Positions 1 to 10,853 of a DNA stretch of 64,000 nt are shown piece after piece. Source of the DNA: an uncultured Clostridia bacterium (lineage in GTDB: Bacteria > Bacillota > Clostridia > TANB77 > CAG-508); contig CAQZSK010000001.1 in NCBI GenBank assembly GCA_948934525.1, positions 124,001 to 188,000 on the forward strand, given 5' to 3'. Within the stretch, counting starts at the first letter, position 1. Each line of letters begins with the position of its first letter. Below the pieces are notes generated by a model. It was not told where the DNA came from. It searched no databases and worked only from the letters and a program-made list of their open reading frames with translations. The position numbers were made by a program, and so were the translations under genes.

Positions 1-2522
1 GATCATATGGGTTAGATACATAAACTTGTTCTCCTTTAATATCTAGTAAAGGCATCCAGTGCTCACTAAAAGTATAACTTGATGTTGAATTCACATGAAT
101 AATTACTTCTCCTCCTGCATTTAAGTGATCCATAATTGTGGATTTTGCATTTCCATAAAGCATTCCTGTTGTACCCTTTAAGTATTTTTTCGTATCTGTT
201 GCTGTTGCTATAATATTACCTTTTCCACCAAAGGTTCCAGGGTTTACATCATATCCATATCCACTAATAACAATTGCCATACTAGTAATATTACACCCTG
301 CCTCAGCTATTGTTCTTCCTGAATATCCATGAATCATAGTACTATAACTTCCTCTGTTTTGTTTAAATTCTTTATATGTTCTTCCTGTTTTACTACTTGT
401 ATATGTTGTACTATATCCATTTCCTTGTGCTGCACTGCTTCCTCCTGTTGATATTCCAACACTATTATATATTTTAAGCATTTCTGCTACAACAGAATTT
501 CCCCATTCAGCACTACAATATGTTGGTGCTATTGTTTTCACAGTATTTCTACCTGCTTTAAAATAGTAACTACTATTTGCTATTAAGTCTCCGAAGTCAA
601 GAATGGCTTCTCTATAGCTTGGATATACTCTCCATGTTCTTTCATTAGAACTATTTGGATCTCTATATGTTTGTCCGTTATAGGAGCCTGTTACACTCAT
701 CCAGTTATGTGTTTCTGGTGCAATGGCCGACCAATTAGTACCTCCACTTGATTCGACAATTGTAACAGCTATTGCAAATACAGCATTTACATTGTATGTA
801 TTTTGCATTTGTATAAATGTTCCTGCATTTTGTTCTAAATTTGTTCTTGCTTGACCACTATAAGTTGCATTAATTGCTTCTTTTAGTTTATTCACATCTG
901 TGATTACTATATCCTTTTCAGACATAGCTGTATTTACAATAATGTCTTCACCTGTAATATCCATTAATTCATTTTTATACATATTTTCAATATCTTCTAA
1001 TGTTACATCTCCATATATGTTACTATTCATATATTTATTCATAATAAATCTCATTACAGTTTCCATTCCTGCTGTTTCTGGATCTTGACTTAGTAATAAG
1101 AAAAATAACTCTGCATCTGTCCTTAGAAAGTTTCCTGCTTTTCTTTTTTCTTTTGAATTTGGAACTTTATATTCTTTGTTTAATAGCTTAATAAAGTCAT
1201 CTGTGTTGTCTATAAAATCTGTAGCAATTCCAGCATCATAAGTGTCTTTTTTAGTTGAAGTATGTACAGTTGATTCTTCTCTTGTTATCCATGAAACTTC
1301 ACCTATTTCATCAGATCCAAGGGGAGGTTCCTCTTCACTTTCTTGAGGAATCGTGTAATCATCTTCTACTGGTGTACCTGGTATTTTACTATAAATAACA
1401 TCTTGACTGCCAATCCATGTATCTACTGATGTTACTTTGACAGAAGGAATTACAGTAATAATTGTCGTTGTTGTAGTTGTTGTAGTCAATGTTGAGGAAT
1501 CATAAGGAATTACTTGTCTATCTATTACTTCTCCATTTTCATCAGTTATTAGTTCTTCTTTATTCCCTTTTATATGTTCTGTCTCTTTATCTACTTGTGT
1601 ATTAATTTCTGTTGTCGTTTCATTCAAAACAGTTAACTGTATATTTGTTCTTGATTTTACTAACTTTACAACATCTGCTAAAAACTCTGGATTTCTTGTT
1701 ACCATACCTAATTCTAAAAAGAAATTCATTGGTGTAGCATATTGTGAAATCATACTTTTATAATCTATAGGAGGTAATTCTGTTGCTTCATAAGTTGTCT
1801 GACTACTATTGTTGCCAAATAAATGTCCTTCTGTTGTACTTGATACTTCTACAGTTGTTGTTACTAATGATGCTAATATTAATTGTCCTTGTGGGTTGAT
1901 AGAAAAGTAATTCTGAATATTTGGATCATTTCTTTCTACTCTTTTTTTGAAAGTATCTTCATTTTCATTATCTGATTGATATTTGATATAAGTTAAGGTT
2001 TCATATGGTGAGAGGTCTTTTCGTCCTAGTGTAGATTCTGGGTATAAGTATACATGTCCTTGTTTATCTAAATTATCGTTTCCTCTTTTTAATTCTTGTG
2101 TCATAATTTGTGCTTCAAAGAACATTCGAATATATTTTCTTTTGGCTTCTTTGATTACTTTTTCCCTATCTGGGTCCTCATAATCAATTTCTCCGTAGTA
2201 ATTCCAAATCGTCTATATCTATTCCTGTCTCCTCTATCATTGCTATTAATTGATCTAATTTTTCATCATCGATTTCAATTGCTGTTTGGTCACCTGTAAA
2301 GACATCTACTATACTGTTAATAATTCCTTGACAAAGGTCTACTACGACTTTTCCCACTGCAACTAAACAAGATACTACTAGTGCTCCTAATAATATTTTA
2401 AGTAAAATGGGAGCTAATTTTAGTAAAAACTCTTTTATCTTTTGTTTTGCTGTTGCTTTTACTTTTTCTTTTCCCATTTCTTTTAATTGATTACCTACAT
2501 TTTGTTTTTCATCGTCTCCCAC
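1..2522 (-). CDS. Secretion-system cell-wall hydrolase, partial, with CGG +1 site
   Basis: Bifunctional peptidoglycan hydrolase expected to open the wall for the type IV secretion channel; the C-terminus lies beyond the left edge. The first 109 codons give a soluble lead, one membrane segment (about residues 37-62) and an acidic stretch. Codon 110 is CGG at 2193-2195, and the ORF then stops at 2184-2186. Skipping the C continues LELL-GEIDYEDPDREK into about 730 further codons that have no ATG near their beginning, so I read one protein. Downstream there is a Thr-rich linker, a glucosaminidase-like segment (AVTIVESSGGTNW) and a C39-like peptidase segment with candidate Cys in EAGCNITSMA and His in EHWMPLLD. 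Last gene of the operon in this window. Family assignment is by motif recognition only. Confidence 0.75.
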
Positions 2523-2559
2523 TTTTTCTCACCTACTCTCTTTATTGCAGTTACCCCTT

Positions 2560-3513
2560 TTATAGCCATATTTCTATTGTAGTTTTTTCTGGATTTTCTT
2601 GCTTTGTATCATATTGTTCCTTATCCAAATAAATATTTGTCATCTGCATTTTTTCTATTTGGCTTTGTGTCATATATATCTTATTAAATTTTACATCTAT
2701 TGTTTTACGATATTGTGGATTTAACACAAAACTACTCATTGGCGTTTCAGAAATGACAGACTTAAATTTGTTATTATTTCTTCCAATCAACACAAAATTA
2801 TCTGTATCAGTACCGTCATTTAACAAAACAGTTTTTTGTGTACCATTTTGAACTGTAATATGATATATTTCATAATCTAAATAAATACTCTTACTATTTA
2901 TTTGAATTTCAATTCCTTTATTGCTGCCCTTTTTATTTAAAGTTTCTTTTCTAATAAATTTATTGATATTTAATTTATATACACCATCTAATTTTATTAA
3001 AGTAATATAATCCATAAAGTTGCTACTTGAGGTTTGTCCACCTGTTTGTAACAAACTTCCTTTGTTATATATAATTCGATATGTGTGACAATTGGAATTA
3101 GAATACCATAATTCTAATTTATAATTTACTTCTTCTTTAAATATCTGGTTAATATAATTGCTAATAAATATTTCTTTTGTTGGATATAGTTCTGCTTTAC
3201 AGTCGTCTGATAATAGATTATATGCTTCTTCTATTTTATTTTGATTACAGTAATTTACAAATTGTTCAATAAACTCTGAATTCTCTTCTGTTTGTTTTTC
3301 TGTTAATTTATCATTGGATATAACTGACTGATTTGGTTTTGTTATATCATTTGCCACTATAGGTTTTGGCGTTATGTTATTTCTTTCTCTTTCATTTTGA
3401 CTTCTTATCATTGCATTTATCATTTGAATGATAATAATAACAAGAGCTATAACCGCTATAGTTATTAATATCTTTCTTTTGTTCTGATTCCAATATCTTA
3501 ATAACTTAATCAT
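2560..3513 (-). CDS. VirB8/TcpC-like membrane protein of the secretion system
   Basis: 317 aa. A basic cytoplasmic N-terminus precedes one membrane segment (about residues 14-34), a Ser/Thr/Gln linker, and then an outer domain starting near residue 80 (FVNYCNQNKIEEAYNLL), which looks like the NTF2-type fold found in VirB8 and TcpC. In conjugation systems this protein bridges membrane and channel. It sits between the VirB6-like gene and the hydrolase, the usual place for a VirB8 analogue. The assignment rests on topology and context; no catalytic residues are expected. No in-frame CGG. Confidence 0.55.
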   Translation of the reverse strand: MIKLLRYWNQNKRKILITIAVIALVIIIIQMINAMIRSQNERERNNITPKPIVANDITKPNQSVISNDKLTEKQTEENSEFIEQFVNYCNQNKIEEAYNLLSDDCKAELYPTKEIFISNYINQIFKEEVNYKLELWYSNSNCHTYRIIYNKGSLLQTGGQTSSSNFMDYITLIKLDGVYKLNINKFIRKETLNKKGSNKGIEIQINSKSIYLDYEIYHITVQNGTQKTVLLNDGTDTDNFVLIGRNNNKFKSVISETPMSSFVLNPQYRKTIDVKFNKIYMTQSQIEKMQMTNIYLDKEQYDTKQENPEKTTIEIWL

Positions 3514-3536
3514 TGTTATAGCTCTCCTTTTTTATT

Positions 3537-6210
3537 TTAATCTTTTGTGCTTACTCCCCTAGCAGTTTTCATCTCCCTTACAATCATGTCAACTGTTTGC
3601 ATTTTTTCTCTTCCTGTTAGTCCTTGACTTTCTAATCGTTTTGATAAATCTTCTCTTAAGTCTCTTACAACATCTTTATCTTTTAAGTCTTTTGCACTAT
3701 AATCTTTTACTTCTTTCATAATAGCTGCAGTCTGTGCTTGTGACCTCTTAGTTGCTTCTTCTTCTGCAATACCTGCTGCTGCCATTTCTTTCTTAATTCT
3801 TTCTTGCATACTTACTGCTTTTAAAGTATCTTTTCCTTCAATTCCAACACTGTCATAATATGCCCCTTGCTCTAGCTTTGCTTTTAATTCTTTTCTAGAA
3901 GCTTCTGGGAATTTTTGTCTATATAATTCCTCATGTTCTTTTACATAACTTTCTTGCCTTTTTTTCATACTTGCTTCATAACTGGTTCCTGCACCTTGCC
4001 TATAAGCATCTGCTACAAATGAACCTGCTCCAGCTACTGCACTTGAGCCAATTGTACTGCTTAGTGCGGCTCCTGTTAATGCATATTTACCAATGTCTGA
4101 TAATTCATCACTAGCAATACCTGCTGCCATACCAAGTACAGCACCTGGTGCTGCTTTTAGAGCTGCTTTTCCTACTGTTTTTCCTGTTTGTAATGCCACA
4201 TTTCCTACTCCCTTAGCGGCTCCTACTGCTGCTCTTCCAGTAGACTTTGCAAAACTAACAGCTGAATTTCTAATTGGTTTTGGAATATAAGTCCTAGCTG
4301 CATCACCTATTGGCTTAGCTATTTTAGCTGATGCCATATCTCTTACACTTTTTGCTCCATCTCCAATAGTTCTTCCTAATCTAATTGCTCCCTGACCAAA
4401 ACCTGAATTGACAAATTTGTCACCTGCCCAAGAAGCACCTGTTCTCATTATGCCTCCTAAATATTCTCCTGCTCCTCTTTCATCATTTTCTGACCATTGG
4501 AACGCTCCCTTTCCATGTATCTCATCTTGTGCGCTATTTCCACCATCTGGCATCATCTCTGCAATTTGTGCATCATCATATCCAGAATCTTGTAATATTT
4601 GCCTATATTCACTATCTGAATATTGCATACCACTTGATTGGTTAGCATCCCTTGCCATTGTGTCTCTTTCTGCTGCATCCCAACTACTTGTTCCATATCC
4701 TTCATCATAAGCATCTAGCATTCTTTGCTGAGGTGTTTCTTCTGGATTATTCCCTCCACCTTCATTTCCTGCTGTTAAACTATTATTGGCATCATTTTCC
4801 TTACCAAACGCATCTTTAATAGATGGCGCAGAGCCTTCTGGCTTATCTTTCGTTTTAATTCCTTTACTTCCACCAGCTCCGCCACCTTTCTTAGCTCCCA
4901 TAAGCTTTTGCATTTGGCCCATAAGTGCTGCGCCTCCCGCTGCACTTGCAACAGCTCCTAATGCACCTGCTGTACTTGCCTTTTCGAATCCAAAGAACTT
5001 ACGAAGTATTTTTTCAGCTGGTGTAATGAATGCTAATGCAACAATTGCAAATAGTGGGTTCTTAGCTGCTAAATCAATTGCTGACCCTACAAAAATACTA
5101 TAAATAATTAAGTGGAATGGTTGCAATAGTGCATTAAACGCATATTCTTTTAACCACATATCAAAAGCTTGCGCCTTTCCATCTCTCATTTTATCAATTG
5201 GATAAGTTAATGCTACAAGTGGTGAAATTAGTGTCAAAAATGCAATAGTTAACACCCTTTTTAGATAATAGAATGTAAACATAAAAGTATAAATTACCAT
5301 TGCTATGTATAAAATTAAGTATAGAACCTTTCCTCCTACATCTGGAGCTTGCATTTTAAATCTAATGAGGCCCATTAAATCTGTATTAAATTCTGTACCT
5401 GTTGAAGAACCATTCTCATCAGTTACTTGAACTGCAACATTATTTCCGTTATTACTTGCACTACCACTAATTGCTCTTGTAATTTCTGTTACAATTGTTG
5501 TTGTAAATGTCATAATATAATGTAAGCAAAATAGGATACACATAGCTACCAGCCAGTCCATTAACATTTGCTTAAATTTGGCTTTATCTGATGCTGTACT
5601 ACTAATTACAATTCTAATACCTACATATACTAACACTAGCATTAAGGCTACTAAACATAAATTTCTTAATGATACATACCAAGTTGCTATTGTTTCATGT
5701 AAAGCTATTGTAATAGAACGTTCGTTCATATCATCAGTTCCCCAATCCTTTGGGTCTACAAAGTTGATGTCTAATGCTGGAATTAAGCCTGCAAATATTT
5801 TTTCTGGTGAATATTTCATTACTGGGATAGAATAATTACTATTTCCGCCAAAAGCTTTTGTCTAGTTCATCCTCACTAACTGTAACTTCTGCTTCTCCAT
5901 TTCCTGTGGAGTAAGCAAATTCAGGATACTTACTAGGATCAAATTTATCTTTGCTTACTAAGAAAGCATTTAAAATTCCTTCTGAATCTCCTTCTTCTGT
6001 ATTACTAAACTCTCCATCTACTAAAAATGCTTGCAATCCTCCTACAAAAACGTCTAGTACAGTTCCTATCAAATCAAAAAGTGGGTCTAATAAAAGTCCT
6101 CCTAATCCTGCTTGTGACTTTACTGGCATAGAGAAACTAAGCAATAATACTACTATTATTGATAGAAATATCTTTTGTGTTAACTTATAGTTTGCAACTA
6201 ATTTCTTCAT
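3537..6210 (-). CDS. VirB6/TrbL-like channel protein fused to signal-bearing N-terminus through a CGG +1 site
   Basis: Read conventionally this is two ORFs: 123 aa (5839-6210), with a signal-like hydrophobic N-terminus, and 760 aa (3537-5819), with several membrane spans in its first 300 residues and a long Ala/Gly-rich soluble tail. Codon 122 of the first ORF is CGG (5845-5847), directly followed by TAG after one codon. Skipping the C gives SFW-GNSNYSIPV-MKYSPEK and enters the second ORF exactly in frame, so the product is one protein of about 890 aa. VirB6/TrbL proteins are polytopic inner-membrane channel parts and often carry such tails. Fusion by frameshift is inferred; whether the 760-aa part can also start at its own ATG is open. 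Confidence 0.7.
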
Positions 6211-6218
6211 AATTCCTC

Positions 6219-8198
6219 CTAAAAATTGATTGCTTGTTTATTCTTCTTCTGTGCTAATTTATTTAAGTTTGTTTCTACAAATTCAAATTCTTTCGCAGTT
6301 GGTTGTATTTGAATAATTGCACTATCTGCTCCTACTTTTAATAATCCTTCTCCTTTAAAACAAGTAATTAAGAAACTGGCTTCTCCTTCACTCAATTTAA
6401 ATACTTCTTTTAAATATGCAATTTCTGATTTATCTTGTGCTAAAAATAGTTTTGTATCCGATGAAGTTAATACTGCTTGTGCTTCTGGTTTTTCATAAAA
6501 GTCTTGAAATCTTTGAGAAATGATAGCTAGAGATACATTTCTTTTTCTGGCACGTCTTGCCATTGTATTTAAGAAATCTACTGCTTCTGGATATGGTAAT
6601 AGCATCCATGCCTCGTCTACTAAAACTCTCTTTTTAGAAGCTTTTGATCTATCTTCACTATTTTTCTTAACATATTTTTCCCAAATCCAAGCAAGCAAGA
6701 TTTGTTGTGCTAAAGGTCTTGCAAATCTTTCTTCTAGTTGTGAAATGTCTAAGTTAATAAATAGAGTTCCATCTAATAAGTCAAAGGTAGATTGTCCATC
6801 GAAATATGCCATTTGTCCGTCATATTCTCTGATATATTGTTTCATAACTTTTAGTAAATAGCTATAATGGAAGTTATAGTCTTGGTTTGTATTTGCTGCT
6901 GCTTTTGCCATAATTCTCTTGTACCACGAACCAATTGTAGGCATTTGTTTCTTTTGTCTTCCTAACATATTTCCATTTCCTAGTCCTGTAGTTGTATCAT
7001 ATAAACTGTTAGGGTCACTGTTTATTCCATGTGCTGCATATTCTTCTGCTACTGATTCTGCTATAATTTGTTTAGTAAGCTCGTTTACCTCTTGACTTCT
7101 GGTACTTCCTCTTGCCATTGTAAGTAAAGCTTGTGTTACGTCTTCTACTTTGTTTTCTACATTTAATACTAGTCTTTCTTTTCCTGTAATCTCATCTTTT
7201 ACTACTTCTGTTTCAATATCGAAAATATTAATAATAGTTTTAGAAGTAGGTGATAATACTACATTGATTCCTCCTAGGCTTTCTGCTACGATACTGTACT
7301 CGCCTTCAGCATCTAGTGCTAAACTTTGAATTCCCATTAATACCGCTGAACGAGAAATTAAAGTCTTCATGGTTACTGATTTACCAGCACCAGATTTTGC
7401 AAAGATAACCATATTATAGTTGGTTAATGAGTTATGAAAATTATCAAATAAAATTGGTACCCCTGTTTGTTTATTAATTCCAAGTGGAATTCCTGTTGGA
7501 TGTCCCACTTCTGAAGTAGTAAATGGGAAAACAGTTCCCATAGAACGTCTATCAAAAGTATGTGTTTTTCTAATTTTATCATCCATTAAAGGTAAATTAG
7601 ATTTAAATGCTTCTTCTTGCATTCCCCATGCTGTTTTTATATTTACCAATGATTTTGACATTTCTGTTGCTAACAATTTTGTATATTTATCTAAGTCTTC
7701 TAAACTATAGGCAAATAAAGTAGCTACAATAGATGCTTCATATAATTTGTTAAAGCCTGCTGCAATTTCATCTCTTAACTGTTCTGCTTCTAATCTTTTT
7801 TGACCTAAGGTGCTTTCTCTGTTGATATTTCCTTTATCTGCTGCTACAATTCTTTCTGTTTCCAGTTCATTAATAACTCTATTTAACTCATTTTGTGATC
7901 TAGATTCTTGAATTGGATTAATATAAATAGATGTATTAATATCTCCAAATAGATACATGTCTCTAAATAATTCTGGGAATGTACACATTCTAGGAAGTGC
8001 TGATACAAAGAAACTTCTTGCATATCTTGTAACATTAGAGATGATCTCTAAATGGTCAATATTACTAGTGTCAATTCCAGCTGGTGTGATTAATTCTTTA
8101 ATTGTCTTTTTCTTTAAGATTTTATATTCATTTGGTTTTGTATAATCACTACGCTGTTTTTGTACTTCTACTTCTCTTTGTTTGTTCTTCTTGCTCAT
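6219..8198 (-). CDS. virB4: VirB4 family secretion ATPase
   Basis: 659 aa AAA+ ATPase that powers substrate transfer and pilus assembly. Walker A AKSGAGKS lies at about residues 267-274, and a Walker B-like LVDEAWMLL is near residue 540, followed by a RecA-like sensor segment (IISQRFQDF). Length fits the family. The start overlaps the end of the upstream membrane gene by 50 bases and has GGAGG 11 bases before the ATG. Intact, with no in-frame CGG. Identification is secure; the transfer partner (relaxase or effector) is not in this window. Confidence 0.9.
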   Translation of the reverse strand: MSKKNKQREVEVQKQRSDYTKPNEYKILKKKTIKELITPAGIDTSNIDHLEIISNVTRYARSFFVSALPRMCTFPELFRDMYLFGDINTSIYINPIQESRSQNELNRVINELETERIVAADKGNINRESTLGQKRLEAEQLRDEIAAGFNKLYEASIVATLFAYSLEDLDKYTKLLATEMSKSLVNIKTAWGMQEEAFKSNLPLMDDKIRKTHTFDRRSMGTVFPFTTSEVGHPTGIPLGINKQTGVPILFDNFHNSLTNYNMVIFAKSGAGKSVTMKTLISRSAVLMGIQSLALDAEGEYSIVAESLGGINVVLSPTSKTIINIFDIETEVVKDEITGKERLVLNVENKVEDVTQALLTMARGSTRSQEVNELTKQIIAESVAEEYAAHGINSDPNSLYDTTTGLGNGNMLGRQKKQMPTIGSWYKRIMAKAAANTNQDYNFHYSYLLKVMKQYIREYDGQMAYFDGQSTFDLLDGTLFINLDISQLEERFARPLAQQILLAWIWEKYVKKNSEDRSKASKKRVLVDEAWMLLPYPEAVDFLNTMARRARKRNVSLAIISQRFQDFYEKPEAQAVLTSSDTKLFLAQDKSEIAYLKEVFKLSEGEASFLITCFKGEGLLKVGADSAIIQIQPTAKEFEFVETNLNKLAQKKNKQAINF

Positions 8199-9393
8199 TT
8201 ACTTTTGTACCTCCTTCTTCTGTTGCTTGTTTTTTAGGTCTTCCCTTTCTCTTTTGTTTTTCTTCTTGTATTTTACCTATTGCATTATCTGCTATATCGT
8301 TTCCAATTACTCCTCTATTTTGTTCAACAATAACAGATGCTAATTGTGCTATTAAGTCTTCTTGATTAGCCTGCTTTTGTTCTAATGCTTTTTGTTTTTC
8401 TGATTGAGCCTCTAATACTTTTTGATTTGCTTGTTCAAAAGCTTGTTTTTCAATTTGCTCATTCAATGCTCTTATTTTTTTGTCAATTACATCAGGTGCT
8501 GTTGAATATAATTCGTTATATCCTGCTTCAATTGCCTTGTCCACTCCGTAGATTTCAGCATCATCTCTGTTATAGGCTATGTATAGTAAATCTACTAATT
8601 CATTAGAATCTAGTACTTTTCCTGTTACACCACATACAGATAACGTTCTAACAATGGATTGTGCTCTAGTATATAGTTCTGAGAAAGCTAAATTTCTAAT
8701 TTCTTGTTTGTCAAAGTTATTTTCTCCTAATTCTTCTGGATAATATGGGATAATGATATAATATTTTTGATTTAGTACATTCTTATTTAAGCTCATTCTT
8801 TCAGTAGTATAAATAATATCTTTTCCATATTCATATAGGTTTGTTGATTTTGTTAATTCATAAAATGCTGCGTTTAATTCTTCTTTTGTATATCTTCCTG
8901 AATTTACCATTTCTTCATATTGCTTTTTTTCTTTTTCTAATTGTTCTTCAATTTCTTTGACTTTATCACGATAAGTTTGAATACTACTTTCTAAGTTAAT
9001 GGTTCTTGTTTGTGTGTAAATTTGAACTGGGTGTCTTAATGTATTCAAAAATTGAATAAATCCTTCTTCTACTGCATTTTTTTCGACTTCTGACATCAAA
9101 TCATAATTGATACCTTGACATTCTACTACCATAACATATTTGCCACCATTTTTGGTACAAATCATATTGTCTTCTATATTGTCAAATTCCATAAAGTCAA
9201 AAACAGATTCTACAGAATAGCTTTTATTTGTCTTAATTGACTTTTTATTTGTTGCTGCTAAAACATCTTGTTCTTTTTCTGGTTTCCTATTTTTTGTTTT
9301 AAAGTACAACATACAAAGAACGGCAAGTAACATTACCATAGCAATTAATATAATTGCTAATATCATTGTAATCATTTCAATCATTTTTTTCAT
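8149..9393 (-). CDS. Membrane-anchored VirB4-N/TraC-like secretion protein
   Basis: 414 aa. One membrane segment at about residues 8-30, then a domain (FDFMEFDNIEDNMI through VQIYTQTRTINLES) resembling the N-terminal domain of VirB4/TraC proteins but with no ATP-binding motif. A long coiled-coil segment (about 135-180) and a Gln/Lys-rich C-terminal tail follow. In Gram-positive conjugation operons such a protein often precedes VirB4 and may dock it to the membrane. It overlaps PrgI upstream by 17 bases and virB4 downstream by 50, so translational coupling is likely. Function inferred from similarity and position. Confidence 0.6.
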   Translation of the reverse strand: MKKMIEMITMILAIILIAMVMLLAVLCMLYFKTKNRKPEKEQDVLAATNKKSIKTNKSYSVESVFDFMEFDNIEDNMICTKNGGKYVMVVECQGINYDLMSEVEKNAVEEGFIQFLNTLRHPVQIYTQTRTINLESSIQTYRDKVKEIEEQLEKEKKQYEEMVNSGRYTKEELNAAFYELTKSTNLYEYGKDIIYTTERMSLNKNVLNQKYYIIIPYYPEELGENNFDKQEIRNLAFSELYTRAQSIVRTLSVCGVTGKVLDSNELVDLLYIAYNRDDAEIYGVDKAIEAGYNELYSTAPDVIDKKIRALNEQIEKQAFEQANQKVLEAQSEKQKALEQKQANQEDLIAQLASVIVEQNRGVIGNDIADNAIGKIQEEKQKRKGRPKKQATEEGGTKVNEQEEQTKRSRSTKTA

Positions 9394-9721
9394 CCTCCTT
9401 GTATATATATACTTTTTTTCCTTTTGATTTAAATATTATTGCTCTTTTTATAATAGCATCTATATTTTCTCCGCCTGTTTTTTTAGAAAATTCAAATTTT
9501 CCAAGCTCAGGCATCTTTACTGTCCCTATTACAAAACCAATTAGTGCAAAAATAGCTACACTAACAATTCCTCCTACTGTTGTTCCTAAAGCTGTAAGAG
9601 CAAAATAAAACGGTAGTCCAATTGCTGCACCAATTACGGAATATATTAAACTCTTTGTTGTAAAAATGAATAAAATTCTTCCCTCTCCTTTTACATTTCT
9701 GGGTAAATTGTATGTGCCCAT
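9377..9721 (-). CDS. PrgI family (VirB3-like) membrane protein
   Basis: 114 aa. Opens with YNLPRNVKGEGRILFIFT, the typical start of PrgI proteins, then two adjacent membrane segments (about residues 25-75) with a Gly-rich turn and a short basic tail. PrgI is a small inner-membrane part of Gram-positive conjugation channels that lies next to VirB4. Preceded by AAAGGAGGAAAAGC. It is the first gene after a strong hairpin terminator, so it may have its own promoter in 9722-9827. Confidence 0.8.
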   Translation of the reverse strand: MGTYNLPRNVKGEGRILFIFTTKSLIYSVIGAAIGLPFYFALTALGTTVGGIVSVAIFALIGFVIGTVKMPELGKFEFSKKTGGENIDAIIKRAIIFKSKGKKVYIYKEDEKND

Positions 9722-9827
9722 AAAAGCTTTTCCTCCTTTGTTTTTCTAGCATTTTGTTCTTAAAGAGAACTCTACTAATGCTTATCATATATTATAGCAA
9801 ATAAACACGAAAATTGTAACTAAAAAG

Positions 9828-9860
9828 CAAAAAAAAGTGCACTTTTGGTGCACTTTTAAT
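9828..9860 (-). terminator. Bidirectional terminator after the pilin genes
   Basis: A 10-bp stem, AAAAGTGCAC pairing with GTGCACTTTT around a TTTTG loop, followed on the minus strand by a run of T. It lies just downstream of the third pilin-like gene and would separate abundant pilin message from the channel genes. Confidence 0.8.
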
Positions 9861-9897
9861 ATATTCGTAACATATCTGTAATATGTTTGTAATATAA

Positions 9898-10272
9898 TTA
9901 ACCAGTAATATTGATTGAAAATAGAATTTTTACAATAGCGGAACCACCTAAAATTAGCATAGCACCAACTACATATGGTATCATTGTTTTCTTGTATTCT
10001 GCTTTTTCTGATGCACTTCCCATCATGTATTTAATACCTAAAATCAATATAACAATAACAGCTACAACGATTCCTATTGTTGTAATAATATCAGCAATTT
10101 GTCCACCAATACTTGCAACATTTTCTGTTCCATTAGCAGTTGCATTATCTATTTTTCCAACAAGATTATCAACTTTGCTAGAAGCAGGTTTTGCACTAAC
10201 AAATGTAGTTAATGTAAAACAAATCATTACAACCATTAATAAAATACTAATTAGTTTCATTGTTTTTTGCAT
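9898..10272 (-). CDS. VirB2/TrbC-like pilin protein (copy 3)
   Basis: 124 aa. Signal-like hydrophobic N-terminus ending near the Ala-Lys-Pro at residue 28, a short polar stretch, then two membrane spans separated by the basic loop EKAEYKKTMIPY. This signal plus two-helix layout is that of VirB2/TrbC conjugative pilins. It closely resembles the gene at 10854-11264 (the EKAEYKKTMIPY motif is shared) and more distantly that at 10343-10747. The ATG is preceded by GGGAGGAAGAAAAC. Confidence 0.7.
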   Translation of the reverse strand: MQKTMKLISILLMVVMICFTLTTFVSAKPASSKVDNLVGKIDNATANGTENVASIGGQIADIITTIGIVVAVIVILILGIKYMMGSASEKAEYKKTMIPYVVGAMLILGGSAIVKILFSINITG

Positions 10273-10342
10273 AGTTTTCTTCCTCCCTTTATTTTTTGTT
10301 TATTTGATTTATTCCATTATATGGAATAATTTTAAAATCATT

Positions 10343-10747
10343 TTAACCAATTCCTTGTAAAACCATAACTGCTAATTTCCAAATAGCAAATGCCCCAAAT
10401 ATAACAACACATCCAGTAATGTATGGTATTAAAGATTCTTTTACTTTACTTTTAGCTTCTATACTTCCTGTCATAAATTGTATTCCTAAAACTGCTCCTA
10501 CAATCATTGCAACAATAGTACCAATAATTAGTAAAATGTTATAAAGCATATCTGACAAATTATGAATATCTTTGTTGTCAATTTTCGCACTACCATTTTG
10601 TCCATCTTTAATAAATGAGTCTGCTCCTGATACCATATTATCAAGTGATGCTGCATTAGTATAAGAATAGTTCATAGAAAATGATACTAATAAAAATGTT
10701 GCTAATACAATTATAATACCACATTGCCAAAGTTTCATTTTTATCAC
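10343..10747 (-). CDS. VirB2/TrbC-like pilin protein (copy 2)
   Basis: 134 aa. N-terminal hydrophobic signal segment, then an Asp/Asn/Ser-rich stretch and two membrane helices (MLYNILLIIGTIVAMIVGAVL and ITGCVVIFGAFAIWKLAVM regions) joined by a polar loop (SIEAKSKVKESLIPY). Same plan as its two neighbours but more diverged in the loop, so it is probably an old duplicate. Likely a pilin or pilin-related subunit; which of the three forms the filament cannot be told. Confidence 0.65.
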   Translation of the reverse strand: MIKMKLWQCGIIIVLATFLLVSFSMNYSYTNAASLDNMVSGADSFIKDGQNGSAKIDNKDIHNLSDMLYNILLIIGTIVAMIVGAVLGIQFMTGSIEAKSKVKESLIPYITGCVVIFGAFAIWKLAVMVLQGIG

Positions 10748-10853
10748 TATCCCTTCTTTTTATATTTTATCTTTTTTGTTATTATACTATATTTTTCCTT
10801 AATTTTCAACTACTTATGTCATTTTATCGAAATAGCCTTAGTTTCCAAATTTC

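Noticed and set aside
2184..2522. A shift at TTGGAA in the hydrolase junction
   Set aside because: Deleting a G there would also reopen the frame, but the CGG two codons later gives the same downstream protein and fits the rule seen at all other sites.
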